A stretch of DNA of 64,000 nucleotides, taken from Xenopus tropicalis (taxonomy: Eukaryota > Chordata > Amphibia > Anura > Pipidae). Shown here one piece after another: positions 1 to 12,061 of the stretch. The notes under the pieces were generated by a model. It saw only the letters and a program-made list of their open reading frames with translations. It was not told the origin of the DNA and did no database searches. A program made the translations under genes and the position numbers. The stretch is taken from contig NC_030683.2 of NCBI RefSeq assembly GCF_000004195.4, positions 83,663,410 through 83,727,409 of the forward strand, written 5' to 3'. Position 1 is the stretch's first letter; every line of letters starts with the position of its first letter.

Positions 1-393
1 GCAACTCCTACACTATGCCAAGAAAGCTATTTTGCTGACATGGAAAAATATGGAACCGCCAACCCTGGGATTCTGGATAAAATTGGTGGATGATACACTC
101 CCAAGACAGAAACTTACCTACCTGGCCCGAGGATGCCCGGCCAAGTTTGACAAAATATGGAGCTGCTGGCTGACAGTCCCACGAACAAATAACGTAACCC
201 ACTAATACCTCAATAAACCCTAGATAAGTAGCTAGGCACTGTTACAAAGGAAAGTTCTTCAAATGTAAACGCCCACCACCGAGTATTACCATGTATGAGT
301 ATTTCTTTCTTTCCTATTCTCTTTCACTTCCTACTTTACTATCTTCTTTTTGTTTTAAAACAAATAAAGAAAAACTTTCAAAAAAAAAAAAGA
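1..393 (+). mobile_element. 3' end of an L1/Tx1-type LINE (ORF2 C-terminus, 3' UTR, poly-A)
   Basis: The window opens inside the last 67 codons of a LINE ORF2, in frame from base 2 to a TAA at 203-205. The residues include KKAILLTWK, PPTL, LPRQKLTYLARGCPAKF and an IWSCWL block. These match the C-terminal pattern of Tx1/L1-clade ORF2 proteins of fish and frogs (Arg/Lys-Ala-Ile-Leu-Leu-x-Trp-Lys, then LTY..RG.P.KF and W..WL). About 185 nt of 3' UTR follows and ends in an A-rich run near 380-393. The rest of the element lies upstream of the window, so its completeness cannot be judged. The clade call rests on remembered family patterns. Confidence 0.7.
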
Positions 394-742
394 GGGACAA
401 AAAGGGTTGGTGTGTGTAGCGCAGCAATTTTTTTTTTGGCCACTCCCATTTTTGTGACCACATCCCTAAATGTGTTATTACAGTTTTGCTAATGAAGGTG
501 AAATTGCCCTTTAAGCTTAAAATCTCAGTTCCCCCAAGAGACCTGTTAAGCTTATTAGTTACAATTGTATCTAAGTGCAGGTGCCAAAAGCCTACTTATT
601 TAATTAAGCTTGAGAAACTTTGCATCTTTTTTAGTGTTTAGTTTAAAGAGAAATGAGGGACTTTTCAGTAAGAATCCAGGACTGTGGGCTGAGCTGTTAA
701 AATCTGGACTATCCCGTGAAAATCGGGACAGTTGGGAGGTAT

Positions 743-756
743 GCATATATATGTGT

Positions 757-812
<56 letters not shown>
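743..812. repeat. Compound microsatellite (CA)n(TA)n
   Basis: A CA run of about 20 nt passes directly into a TA run of about 30 nt. The short open frames across it are artefacts. Confidence 0.95.
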
Positions 813-815
<3 letters not shown>

Positions 816-935
816 TAATCCTTAGAAAGCACTCACGGCATAAAGATCTCCAAATAAATCAAGTCCTATATTCAGACATAATAATCTACACGTTTCGATC
901 CCCATGAGACCGTCATCAGGCTCATATGCATATAC
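813..935. mobile_element. Penelope-like terminal fragment
   Basis: This stretch carries the block ACACGTTTCGATCCCC, then GACCGTCATCAGG. The same kind of block (ACGTTTCGG...TTTTTCAAGG) recurs near 14910 next to Penelope-like coding DNA, and again in the palindrome at 57.3 kb. I therefore read it as a terminal fragment of a Penelope-like element. No coding part is attached. Confidence 0.35.
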
Positions 936-1224
936 TGTATATATATATATCCATATGAGCATATGACACAGACCTCTAGGGAACCCTGGAGAGAGGGCAG
1001 GCCCGGACTGGCAATCTGTGAATTCTGGCAATTGCTAGAGGGGCTGCTATAAGATGCTATAGACAGTCACTATTTAGTGGGCTGGTGGAGGGCTGTTTGA
1101 AATGCCAGGGACTATTTTGAATTCCAGTCCAGACCTGAGAGGAGGATGGGATGGACCAAGTAGTGCCAAACACAACTATGCGGTAATTTTATCTACCACA
1201 TACCTTGGGAAGAGCAGACACGTG

Positions 1225-1650
1225 TTAAAGGAACAGTAACACCAAAAATTGAAAGTATATAAAAGTAACTAAAATATAATGTGCTGCTGCCCTGCACTGA
1301 TAAAAGTTGTGTGTTTACTTTAGAAAGTCTACTATAATTTATATAAATAAGATGCTATGTAGCCATGGAGGCAGCCATTCAAAGGAGAAAAGGCACAGGC
1401 ACATAGCAGATAACAGATAAAACACTATTGTATTCTACAGAACTTATCTGTTATCTGCTATGTAACCTGTGCATTTTCTCCTTTTTTCCAGCTTGAATGG
1501 CTGCCTTTGTGGCTACACAGCAGCTTATTATATAAACTATAGTAGTGTTACTGTAGCAAACACACCAGTTTTACCAGTGCAGGGCAACAGTGCATTATAT
1601 TTTTTATTACTTTAAAGCTCTTTCATTTTTTGGTGCTACTGTTCCTTTAA
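1225..1650. mobile_element. T2/Kolobok-like MITE, copy 1
   Basis: The element is flanked by TTAA on both sides and has terminal inverted repeats AAAGGAACAGTAACACCA / TGGTGCTACTGTTCCTTT. The interior folds back: the GGCAGCCATTCAAAGGAG block near 1371 is complemented by the block ending GGCTGCC near 1505, and a second inverted pair surrounds GCAGATAACAGATAA. It has no coding capacity. A close second copy lies at 35442-35866. TTAA targets and TTAAAGG termini are characteristic of the Xenopus T2 group. Confidence 0.85.
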
Positions 1651-4215
1651 ACAGTTGAATATTAGCCTTTTCTTTCACAAGTATATAGCCACTGAAGAGT
1701 GGAACAAGGCTACTACAAGTTAAGAGTGGCAGAAGTGCTGTAAGAAGTCCAACAGTGCAAAATCAGCAGGCAGAAAAGCAAGGTCCAGAAACAGGCAAAA
1801 GGTCAGTGCACGCAGCAAGGATTTAAATATTAAAGTCAGGCCAAGATCAAAACATCAACATCAGCACACAAGCGATGATCAGTTTGCAACACTAGGAAGC
1901 TGCAGTGTCCTTCTATTCCTAGGGCACATGCCCATTTGGACAGGAGTACTCATCACAGCATGTGTGGCAAAGTTGACACACAACAACAACAAAGCACATA
2001 ACCATGGCGAAAAATGCAGAAATCAGCCCCATGACACAGCCACTTTGGAGCATGCCTGACTGTGTCAAGCTTTGGCAAGTGTTGGCAGCTGCACTCTTAA
2101 ATGAGTTCTATAGTCCTAATTTGACTCATAACCAAAGGTATGACCATGCCTTGCTCACATGCCAGCCTTTCCCTCACTGGTGCCAGCTGCATCTATCTGC
2201 ACAGACTTTACTAACTGGCATTATTATTATTTTTTTTTTTTGCAAAATGCATCAGGAATTCTGGAAACGAATGTTACAAAAACATGGGTAATTGAAGCAA
2301 TTTTTGCACTTTCGGCTATAGGCACACATGGCTAACGATTGGCTGCAATGCACTTCAATCTGCTGCTTCTTATAAGTGCACTGACAGTAGATACACAAAG
2401 AGAGTATTTTTGCATTAAAACACTAAAGTATGTATGTTCATGCTGAAATCTGCTCCATGTCTCAGTAAACAGATTAATGATGTGTCTATCAGTCTTCTCT
2501 GTTAGCAAGAAATGATAAAGTAGAAGTACAAAAGAAGCAGGAAGTGAAAAAAGAAATAGTGGAATAAAGAAAAGAAAAAAAAGAAGAAATACAACAGGAA
2601 ACCTGATTTTCCCAATTATCCAGCTTCTGCAGGGAAGGATGCACACGGATACAACATTTTACAGATATCAAAGCACCTTGACTGAAGCTTCAATTTACAT
2701 TTCACAAAGGCAAGACAAGAGAGGAAAAAAGAAAAAGATTTTTCAACCTTTTTAAGAGCTAGTTGCACTGGAGAGGATTGGGATTAAGGGTTGGCCCAGC
2801 AGGAAGCCTCTGATGAAGGGAAATAGCAGGGTATCATTCTTATAATAGCATCTAAAAAGGAACATGTGCAGAAGTTTTCCCACAACATTTGTGCGTACAT
2901 CTGAGTTTTGTGATGCCAACATGCAGTACCGTATAAATACTTTTTTAGATAGCCAGATAAAATATATATATATAGATTCACAGTTCTGCCACTTCTCTGC
3001 CTACACTGCTATATTTTTTACCATGCAGGATGTTGTGCTATGTTAGCCAGAATTATCAGCATAACCAAATACCCATATTCCAAACAGAGCAGTCCAAATT
3101 CAAGTTTATGCTCTAAATCAGATTTCTATAATATCCAATCAATGTGAATATATTACCACATTCTCAAAGGAGTACTGGAAGTATTTAGTAAGATCTTTGG
3201 ACTCATTTATATACCATAGGTCCCAGTTATCAACATTAGTAGTCTAGTAAGTGATCACCACGCCATAACTTGCATACATATTTAGTTTCCAATATGCTTT
3301 TTTATTAAGATTTGTTTCACATCATTCATTTCTAAAGTAAAAAAAAATACCACTAGGACCAGGTAGGTCTCTGCTTACCAATATGTGTCAGATACTCATA
3401 ATTTGCCAATAATCTGAATTTGTCTCTCGGGTGGGAGGTATAGGAAGGCATTGTCTATCTGGTCTTTTCATATGTATGATATGCATATATGTGTTAATTT
3501 CTCACTTATCATGATGTAATTTCTTCTGTAAACTACATTCTTAGTATCCAAGAAAGGGTATATCCAACTGGTTACAATTTCTGAAACACGTTGGATCAAC
3601 TTGCGGGTAGATCTTATGTAAGGTTTTTGTTGTGAGGTAGGCCTTTATAGTACCATTATGGCCCTTTCCCTCAGGCATACTTATTTGTCACTGTGTTATG
3701 GATTGTAATGTAAACTGCCCGAACTAACCTTAGGTGTAGCAGGAGTTCCCTGCCAACCCTGGTTTTCAACGTAGCTTTTTGGGGCCCCAGAACTTTCCGC
3801 AGCAGAGTTGACAGGCCAAGGTTAATCTGAATATGCAGTACCAAAATAATCAGGCAAAGGCAAGGTCAGAGTCGAGCAAAGGGTCAGAGTTAGGTAGCGA
3901 AGATTTGTCAGCCAGGGGCAGGCAAGAGTCAAAAACCAGAAAAAAGAGTATGAAGAAAGAGAAAGTAAGAAACCCAATGCACTTCTCCTTGCACCAATCT
4001 CTCAGCCACACAGTCACTGTCCTCAATTTATTGCCTAGTTTTTTTTAAAATCATTCTTAAGGACTTCCCCCCCTCCTCTAATTTTTTCATTGGTACCTAT
4101 GTGTACCAAGTCCGCTGGGTCTTCCCCAGCCCCTCCCAACAATTTGTCCACTCGTTCCACTCATTTGCTTGAGGTTTATGATATCAAATGTTTATTCCTG
4201 TTGTAAATAATTTTG
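1651..4215. other. Intergenic, no gene recognised
   Basis: No open frame here looks coding. Two stretches rich in CAGGCAAAGG/AAGGTCAG words (about 1740-1850 and 3780-3960) resemble each other and a third at 10385-10500. They are probably debris of one dispersed repeat that I cannot classify. Homopurine tracts occur near 2510-2590 and 2715-2740. Confidence 0.4.
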
Positions 4216-4410
4216 GAAATTTATGTATTCTTACAGACCTTTCCAGTCCAAGCTTTCAAAAGCTTTTTCTGTATCCAATGCCACCAAGCATCCCTTAAGG
4301 CCCCTTGGTTGTACACTAGAAAAGGCAGGAAAGTGTTTAACCTGTCTGCTAATATCTTTGCCAGGATTTTCTCATCCTGGTTCATTAAGGTGCTGCATGA
4401 CAATGTTTAG
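4216..4410 (-). pseudogene. Decayed L1/Tx1 reverse transcriptase fragment
   Basis: On the minus strand a frame reads NQDEKILAKILADRLNTFLP, the classic first RT block of L1-clade elements (LLN.D.KILAKILA.RL). After a change of frame the sequence reads LKGCLVALDTEKAFESLDW, which is RT motif A (the DxEKAFDS..W pattern). The stretch that normally separates these blocks is largely missing, and no motif B or YADD follows. The copy is therefore a short, internally deleted, frameshifted remnant. It could derive from the same family as the fragment at the left edge. Confidence 0.7.
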
Positions 4411-5017
4411 CTTCTGATATATTTTTATGAAGTTTTGGGAGCATTACTATGCTGACTGCATATGCCTCAGACAGCATAGTTGTTCATTTGACGTGACAAG
4501 CAAATAATGCATCAAGATGAAAAATCGTGAGTGTTAAAAGAGTGATAAACCAGTTGCCCCCAAAGGTGTGTTGTGGGCTGTTGGTGTCAGGCTGAATTTG
4601 CTTTCCAACCTCTACACATACCTTCAAGCCCCAATAGTGACTGGGCTGTGCCCCCATTTCAGAAAAGAAGTGCATTGAATGCAGGTATATACACTGGTGC
4701 ACTGGGCCAGGTCAGGTGCAGGTTCTGGCAGCATGGGTTAGGGACAGGTGAGTATTGAATATTTTTTCGACCCCGCACATCTCTGGTATCAATATATCTT
4801 TGTAAGTACATGTATGCTTCCACATGGGATGTACCTATTCACTAGACCTCAAGCTGATCCTACATATTTTAGGACTTTCCACCATGCAACAACATGAACT
4901 AAAAGTAGAGCTTGGGATGACATGGACAGTGATATATGTTGCAAAAATCAAATTCAGCATTTCCATTTAAGGATGGAATAGAGCAATAGAGCCGCACTCT
5001 CAACCAATGTCCAATCG

Positions 5018-5287
5018 AAAAATATATATAGGGGGAGCACAAGACAAAATGCAAAATTTCTGCAAAAAAAGTGCTTTTATTTTTATGCCATACACGACAT
5101 GTTTCAGGCCCCTTTCGTGCCCTTTATCAAGTGTACATAACAAAGCAGTTAGTGAGATTTAAACACAATCATACCAACCCCCTTCTTTTGGTAGCCAATC
5201 AATTCAAAGCATACTTATACTAAAGAGTTAAGCCCTTTTTTTGCAGAAATTTTGCATTTTGTCTCCTGCTCCCCCCTATATATATTT
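5018..5287. mobile_element. Penelope-like inverted-repeat fragment
   Basis: The left arm (about 5023-5073, containing GGGGGAGCACAAGACAAAAT) is the near-complement of the right arm (about 5233-5285, containing ATTTTGTCTCCTGCTCCCCC). Between them lies ACGACATGTTTCAGGCCCC...CCTTTATCAAG, the same kind of block seen in other Penelope-like ends here. No coding sequence is present. Confidence 0.5.
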
Positions 5288-5289
5288 TT

Positions 5290-6842
5290 TTTATTGTAAA
5301 TTATCTTTTTGTGATGTTTAGCTGTACAGGACCGGTCCAAGATCTGAATCAGAAAGACAATGGTCACAATTCTTGCATCTGGGAATAGACAATGGAAAAA
5401 AAGACAGCTTCAGTATATGTGGACTGTGCAGCTTGACTTTCCTTACAGCTTTGCCCAATCACAACCTCCCCTCTAGATGATCCATATATGTTTTTGTGTG
5501 GGACAGACAAATACAGCTCAGATACCACAGGACTCTACAGTGAACTTTCCTTTGTGGACTCTGGTGCCTCCAGTGTACACATATCTAACCATGGGATAGA
5601 AGGCAAGCTTTATATAACAATGAGTATATGAATGGCATTTAAAGCCTCTTTTTTATTTGACTGAATGTCGCCAATAGAAATAAATATTTCCCAATATATA
5701 GCACAATCCAGCAAAAACAATTTACAATTTAGGATTTTTTTAAGAACAAGCCTTAGTCAGACAGCACCGTAGCATAGTCAGCTTCTTTGCTTTGCAACAA
5801 AGGCCCTAGAAGTCTAACATGTTATTTTCTTCTCTGATAAAATACTCTAATCCTTTAATCAGCTATTACAGTGTCTGCAACAGAGCTGCTGTTATCCAAA
5901 CTATTTTAAGCATCTGAAGCCATTATCCTTGTATTGTAATCAGCAGTTACTGTAAAGTGAGTACCTGCCTCTGCTCCTAGAGTATATCATTAATAGATTA
6001 ACAGGTCCTGCCGTAACAGGGAAAGCATTCAGTAAAAGGACATCATGTTGCTGGCTGCTTCAGCCCAAAATTCAGAGCTGTACATATGCCTAGTTTGGCT
6101 TAGATTTTTTTGAAAAAAAAAATGCATTTTTTGCTCTTGAATTGTGGCAGTTGGAATCATAGAGCAAAACCTGTTACTTTAGCACTGACAAGCCCTGGAA
6201 TCTCTTAACAAGAACTTTTTTTGCAGTTCTCACGCTTTCGGGACCTCTAATCTCTTGTGCGCTATATTTCTATAAATGATGTTCAGGCTTTGTGGACTAC
6301 TGCTGAGCGTGATGGCGCTTTATAAATAAAACGTAATAATAATAACAGATAAAGTGTCCTGCAGTAACAGATAAAATGGTTGGTTACAGTAATGGAAGCC
6401 TATTCAAGCTGCTGAAACATCTGCTTCAATTACCGAAATTGTTGGTTGCAAAGCTGGAATTCCTAGTTTGGCTGCAGAAGCAGATGGCAAACATAACTGG
6501 ACCTCTGTTCACACCAGAAAAATGGCCGATTACAGTAAATGTGGTAGGGTCAAGGTAAGCAGTTCCAAATTACAAATGGACTGTAAAGGTAATAATGCTT
6601 CTTGTTACATCTGCTAAGACAGATGGGAAAAGTAATGTCATCGCAATGGCTTTGCTGCCAGCAGAAATGGTTATTATTATATTCAGGATCATTGCCTGTT
6701 CAGCTATTAAGGGTGCCAAGGTTCCAGTTCCAACTATCAAAATGGCTTGTCAAGAAGTGAAGTTAGTCTTACTGCCCATGAAACAGATGGCTAAAATCAT
6801 GTTGTGGATCACAGATAAACATTGTTAGATAAGGACCTGTGT
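5290..6842. other. Intergenic, no gene recognised
   Basis: No gene or convincing repeat is seen. Two short open frames at 6376-6558 and 6595-6828 lie in a stretch with recurring CAGATGG/CAGATAA words. They show no recognisable domain and no splice structure, so I do not call them coding. Confidence 0.4.
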
Positions 6843-6850
6843 CTCTAGAT

Positions 6851-7896
6851 CAGTGCTGTCCAACTGGCCCGCGACCCCCCTCTGTGTGGCCCCCCACCTG
6901 TCTGGCTGCTTTGATGGCTTACTCTTGTGTAAGCTTTAAATGGTATCAGTACTGTGATTAACTGGTCCCCTGCATGGTTCTCACCTCAGATTCAGGCTGT
7001 AATCCCTCTGTATTGTTTAAACATGTAATCCCCTGTGTTGTTCACACCTTTTAATCTCTGCATTGTTCACCCCCTGCAGTGTTCACACCTCAGGCTCAGG
7101 CTGTAATCACCCACATTGTTCCCCTGTTCACACCTCAGGAGCAGTAGAAACCCACAAATAATCCCTGCACCCTACAAAAAGAACATATACTGAGGTGGTA
7201 CTGCAATTAAAAAGTTTTTTAATATATAGTTATTGTGCAGACTGTAGGAGCAGTGCCAGCATTGTGTCACTGTAGGCTGCCTGTGTGTGCCATACACATA
7301 GGCAGCATAGGGCAAGCAGAGTATGGCACACACAGGCAGGGTAGGGAAGGCAGAGTATGGCACACACAGGCCAAGTTTGGCACAAACCAGCCAAGAATGG
7401 CACACACAGTGAAAGTATGGCACACGCAGGCAGGGTAGGGAAGGCAGAGTATGGCACACACAGGCAGGGTAGGGCAGGCAGAGTATGGCACACACAGCCA
7501 GGGTAGGGCAGGCAGAGTATGGCACACACAGGCCAAGTATGGCACAAACCAGCCAAGAATGGCACACACAGTAAAAGTATGGCACGCAGGCAGGGTAGGG
7601 CAGGCAGAGTATGGCACACACAGGCAGGGTATGGAAGGCAGAGTATGGCACACACAAAGGCAGGGTAGGGCAGGCAGAGTATGGCACACAGGCAGGGTAG
7701 GGCAGGCAGAGTATGGCAGGTTTTTGCTGTACTACAACCATTAATATGGGTATGGTCATGTGATAACATGGGTGTGGTTTCAAGTGGGGGCGGTTTCAAA
7801 AAGGGGAGTGGTCAAAACTGGCTTCCATTATCGGCCCTCCACCACGTAGGTCTGAAAAATTCCGGCCCTCGGTACAACAGAAGTTGGACAGCACTG
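6851..7896. mobile_element. Non-autonomous hAT element with intact target-site duplication
   Basis: The ends are CAGTGCTGTCCAACT and its exact complement AGTTGGACAGCACTG. The 8-bp sequence CTCTAGAT sits immediately outside both ends (6843-6850 and 7897-7904). CAGTG-type termini with an 8-bp duplication are diagnostic of hAT transposons. The 1046-bp element has no transposase. About 440 bp of its interior is a minisatellite (7277-7717), and GGCCCGCG and CCGGCCCTC blocks flank the ends. Confidence 0.88.
7277..7717. repeat. Minisatellite inside the hAT element, with higher-order period
   Basis: The units are about 34 bp, centred on GGCAGGGTAGGGCAGGCAGA followed by GTATGGCACACACA. A variant group (GGCCAAGT.TGGCACAAACC, CCAAGAATGGCACACACAGT) occurs twice, 162 bp apart (7369 and 7531), so several units have been duplicated as a block. 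Long open frames across the array on both strands exist only because stop codons are absent from the unit. Confidence 0.92.
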
Positions 7897-7904
7897 CTCT
7901 AGAT

Positions 7905-9057
7905 GATTAAACATGCTGGGGAGAGTGCTTCTCTAAGTACCTGGTAGACAAGTCTACTCTTCTCAGTCTCTTTTCTGACAGCTATATGGAAGACATATAA
8001 AATCATGGTAATCTAAAAAATCTGTTCATAAGGCACAAAGACACAAAATATATTTTTGGCAGAAACTGGCTTATACCTGTTATATGCATCTGAAATGCCA
8101 ATAATACTTATTGTTCTAAGTGAAGTGATTCAAATAGCAATTTAGTTTTTTGGCAAAGTAATAAAGTCCTCAAGTTTTAGAAAACCTTTGTGAAGGGGCT
8201 GGTAATCAAACAAATATAGCAGCCAAATTCCTATTGTTTCTAACTCGAAGGCTAAATGATGGGCCCCTATAACAGAGGAGAGAAAAGCTTTGTCAACTTA
8301 AACTTAAGCTGGACAAGGTGATTTTTCTCTTTGCCACAGTGACAGCTGGAAAGCCCTGGCCTGTGTTCCAGATGCACAGTAAGTGAAGTAATAAGGTCCC
8401 TGTTCCATCTTGTGGAAAAACTGGCTGCTACAGTGTAAGTTCTGTGTCTCCAGGAGAAACCATGCCTAGGTTTCTGCTAATTGAAATGATGTTGAGCATA
8501 ACAGGCCCTGGCAGCTCCACCTATGGGTAGCTAGAATTCTTTTCCAGCTGTCAAAAGGGTTGGCTTGGGTATAAGGCCCTGTGTGTCACCTGCCAAAAAG
8601 GATGTTTGTTGCACATAAGAGTGAATTTTCTTGCAACTGGACCTTTGCTCCTGCAGTCAGAATCAATGACTGGTGTAACAGAATCCATGTTCATGCTCAG
8701 TAGGAATTACTATTTAAATAATAAAACCTGTTTTCCATTTGCTGGAATAATTCTAAATAAAGTAGCTTCTTAATGGTTATGGAATGCCATTCTAAAGGTG
8801 GCAAGTCAGCAGCTAATTGGCCCTTGTATAAAAAGTGGCTTTTGAATTAAACATACAGGGTTATCTCTGGTTGTGTTGAGCCTGTCCTGCCAATTGCTTT
8901 GTCTGCTTAATTCAAAGGTCTGCCGTTCCCCTAAAACGTGCAACAGGCTGCAGCTGGAAAGGAAAGGCCAGGAAGGGCTGTAGAATCTGTTCTTACTGGT
9001 CACTGGTCCCGATAATTATGTCATCGACCTCCAGAGGGTCTTTTATCAAATGCTAAG
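7905..9057. other. Intergenic, no feature recognised
   Basis: I see no gene, splice pattern or repeat with recognisable ends. Confidence 0.4.
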
Positions 9058-9716
9058 TAGTGATGGGTGAAATAATTTAGCAGTCATGGATTTGTGGCGT
9101 ATTTACGCGTTTCGCCATTGGTGGATTGTTTTGTGAAACAGGTGACAAATTTAGCGGCGGAAAAATTTGTCATGCAGCAAAAAAAGAAAAATTTGCAGCG
9201 CAACATTTTCACCATTAAGTAAATTTTCTCTGTTTCCCGAATCTTTTGCAAAATTTGCAAATTTTTCGGCAAACCGGAATGGGACAGATTCGCTCTTCCC
9301 AAATACTAAGGCCACATTTAGGGTCAGATTTATAGGAAAAGTAACACTAAAATTTTTAAAGTAAAAAATCTATTCTACTCTGCCACAATAATTGCCCTAT
9401 CCTGCACACCATTTATTATTTTGAATGCTTTAGTACAAAATATCTGCTAAAACGTCTGGTCATTTGAAATAGGGCGATACGGAGATGCAGGGCAGAATCC
9501 ACTATGCGACAATCGATTGATCGATCCTAGCCTTCCTTCTGTATAGGCATGTTTGTTGTTCAGCTGCGTCTTTTTTTGACGCCTCCACGACTTTTTTTGA
9601 CACGCAACAAATTTTTTTGCGGCGGATTTTCACAAAAGTTTCGTAAAACAATTCGCCAATGGTGAAATGCGGAAATTAGCTGCAAACCATGCCTGGTGAA
9701 AAAATGTACTAATCTC
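9058..9716. mobile_element. MITE split by another repeat
   Basis: The left part (9058 to about 9307) starts TAGTGATGGGTGAA and contains CGCGTTTCGCCATTGGTGG. The right part (about 9590-9716) contains the complementary CAATTCGCCAATGGTGAAATG. Together they form the two halves of one fold-back element. A different repeat (about 9335-9545) lies between them. A relative occurs at 33597-33841, and a right-end fragment lies near 61550-61612. Confidence 0.6.
9335..9548. repeat. Dispersed repeat, copy 1 of 2 (partner at 58.4 kb)
   Basis: This block begins AAAAGTAACACTAAAA and runs through TGCCCTATCCTGCACACCAT to GATCGATCCTAGCCTTCC. It is clearly related to 58450-58656 over about 200 nt. No coding capacity is seen and the class is unknown. 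It appears to have inserted into the MITE at 9058-9716. Confidence 0.65.
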
Positions 9717-11190
9717 TAGAGAACAGCCATTATCAATGTTATAAAAATATGTGAGCATCATTGAAGACAATTTAATTCAACTACATGCAGATTTTCCATA
9801 TTTTTATACTGATATCTCTTAGCCAAAATGCTTTATAGGAAATATTCCCAAGGGTCATTTTATCCATTTAAGAAAATGATAGTCCATGTGAAGAAGTGTT
9901 TAACTGTTATGCTTTGTTTGGTAATAGAGGCTGCAGGGTTTTCACACACATTCATCCTGCACAATAAATCATTTGAGAGTTGTTAAAATACAAAGACTCT
10001 CATTAGTAACACTTTTTTAATCAAAAGAGAAGTAAGCCTGATGTTACATCCCATTAAAATGATGATACGTTTACTGTTTTCTACAATAAATCCGAAGGTA
10101 CTTGCTGACAAACAAATTAAATGATTTTGACAAAAAAAGTACTGGTGCATATTTATAAGAAAACCTTGTGACCCAGCAAAATGAATGTTTGTTTAGTGGT
10201 TTGTAGTATATGGCTTGTTCATATAGTCCAATACATGCTAACAGGTGTATGATTTTTACTGGAAGAAGAAAAGATGTGCTAAACCTTTTATAAAAACCCT
10301 GAGCCCAGAATTTCTTAAATACTGTACCCATAATCAAATGTTCATCAATGGAACCTGATATAGCAGTAAATATTACTCAGGGACTGAGAAGAAGGTGCAA
10401 GCAAGGTAAAAATGGAGTTAGGCAGAGTTTGTGGCCACAGTCCAGGCACAGATCAGGGCAGGCAAAATTTCGCAATAGGTGAGATAACAGGCCAAAGTTG
10501 ATCACCAGAAGTTTTGTAACAGTGGTATGTACACACAAAAACCTGGCTTGGAAGAACCAACAGCCTGCAACAGACCCATTAAAAAGACATGTTTTCCTTA
10601 GTAATAAATAAGCAAGCATGCAATATGTGAGTTTATTTGATTTCTAAAAATGAACTGGAATTCACAAACTTGAAAGCAAGCTGATAAATAACCCATAAGA
10701 GTTAATATTTCTGACCCCTCATCCGCTTTCAAGATAAGTACCCTTTAAAAAGAAAATAAAAAAAGTATATATATATTTTTGCATTTTAAAGAACAATATC
10801 CCTGAAGATAGAGAAGAGGTAAGGAAGTTAAAGGGAAGAGGGAAGGTGAGGGGGTGGCGAATTGGGCAGGGAAGGATGGAGCATATGCCACATATAGCAT
10901 CCTAAGCACCTTAATCCCACCCCAATCAAGGACAGCTTTGAGCAAGATAGACAAGTTTTTTCTTGGGCTAGAGAGTCATTAAAGGAGAACTATACCCCCC
11001 TGGCTAAACTAGCGGCCCCCTAGCACTGCCTTGACCCCCCTCACCTCTCCCTTATTGCATAGTTTCTAACTTTTAAAACTGTCCCTATCGCTAACCCCAA
11101 CTTAAAAGAGCTGAGTAGAGCAGCTTAATATAAGCAACTAATCTTCAATAGGTTTAAAGTTATTATGTTGGTTTGAAAAACCCAGCATAC
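9717..11190. other. Intergenic with repeat debris
   Basis: There is no gene. A single T2-type end (TTAAAGGAGAACTATACCCC) sits near 10979 without a partner. The stretch at 10605-10690 (GAGTTTATTTGATTT, GAATTCACAAACTTG) matches 43860-43950. A purine-rich stretch lies at 10795-10870. Confidence 0.45.
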
Positions 11191-11193
11191 TGT

Positions 11194-11930
11194 TCTTTGA
11201 CTTCAGCTTATTCTTCCACTTTTAGGGGTACAACTCCCAAACTCTCCGCAATTCTTCGCCCTATAGCAAAGCAGGTTGCTTGTGCTTTTCTAAGTGATCC
11301 CACACCCCCAATTTTTTCATTGACTTTGACAGGGAAGATATTCAAACTTCTGTCACTCTACAGCTTTGAAGCTACACCCCCCCAGACTTAAATAACATAA
11401 TCATGGGGTCACCCAGAATGAAACAGTGACATTTGTTAGATGAACTAAAGTGGGAGGAAAAACAGCCAATCAAATTTCACCAATTGACTTTGATGGGAAA
11501 ATTGAAACTGCTGCCAAACTTACAGCTTTGAGGCTACACTCCCCAAACTTGAATCACATAGTCATGGGGTCAGCCTGAATGAAAATATGATATTTGTCCC
11601 TAATCTTTGCAGTTAGTCACTGGGTAACTTCAGTAACAGGTTGGAAGAAGAGGGCAGAGCCACAAACCGCCAATCAGATGTCACTCATTGACTTTCAGTG
11701 GAGAAATCTAAATTGCTGTCATTCAGACACTATTAAAACCATGGTACCCAAACTTTGCACTGTGGTTTTTACTATATAGCTGTGCTCCAAGGTTGGAGAA
11801 TTGGGCGGAGCCGACGACAGCCAGTCAACAACAGATGAGATTTCATTCAGTGACTTTGTTCAGTGAGTTTGTTCTCAAACTTCCCTTTCTAGTTTGTAAA
11901 TGTCATTCAAGTCAAAAGCATTGTTTGTTT
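11194..11930 (+). repeat. Degenerate tandem family of about 100-150 bp units
   Basis: Recurring elements are CCAATCA.AT.TCAC, TTGACTTT.A.TGG.AAA, CTGTCATTC, CCCAAACTTTGCAC and GGGCGGAGCC. The array ends in GTTTGTTCTCAAACTTCCCTTTCTAG. The same family occurs in the opposite orientation at 56836-58440, which starts with the complement of that end sequence, and again from 63885 to the window end. No coding potential is seen. Confidence 0.7.
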
Positions 11931-12061
11931 ATGCTTGTCTATTCTCTAGGTCTGACTCTTAAAACAATGTGTCAGGAGTCTCGTTCACTTGTTTTAACCA
12001 GCTGCCTAGCAACATTGTTCCAGGAGTCAGAGGCAGGAGTGCAGGAAATTTAACCAGCCAG

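Noticed and set aside
6376..6828. Two adjacent short frames upstream of the hAT element
   Set aside because: There is weak word repetition but no domain, splice structure or homologous copy in the window.
7172..7799. Overlapping minus-strand frames of 140-203 codons rich in Cys and Pro
   Set aside because: They lie in the minisatellite inside the hAT element. Several frames are open at once and no domain is present.
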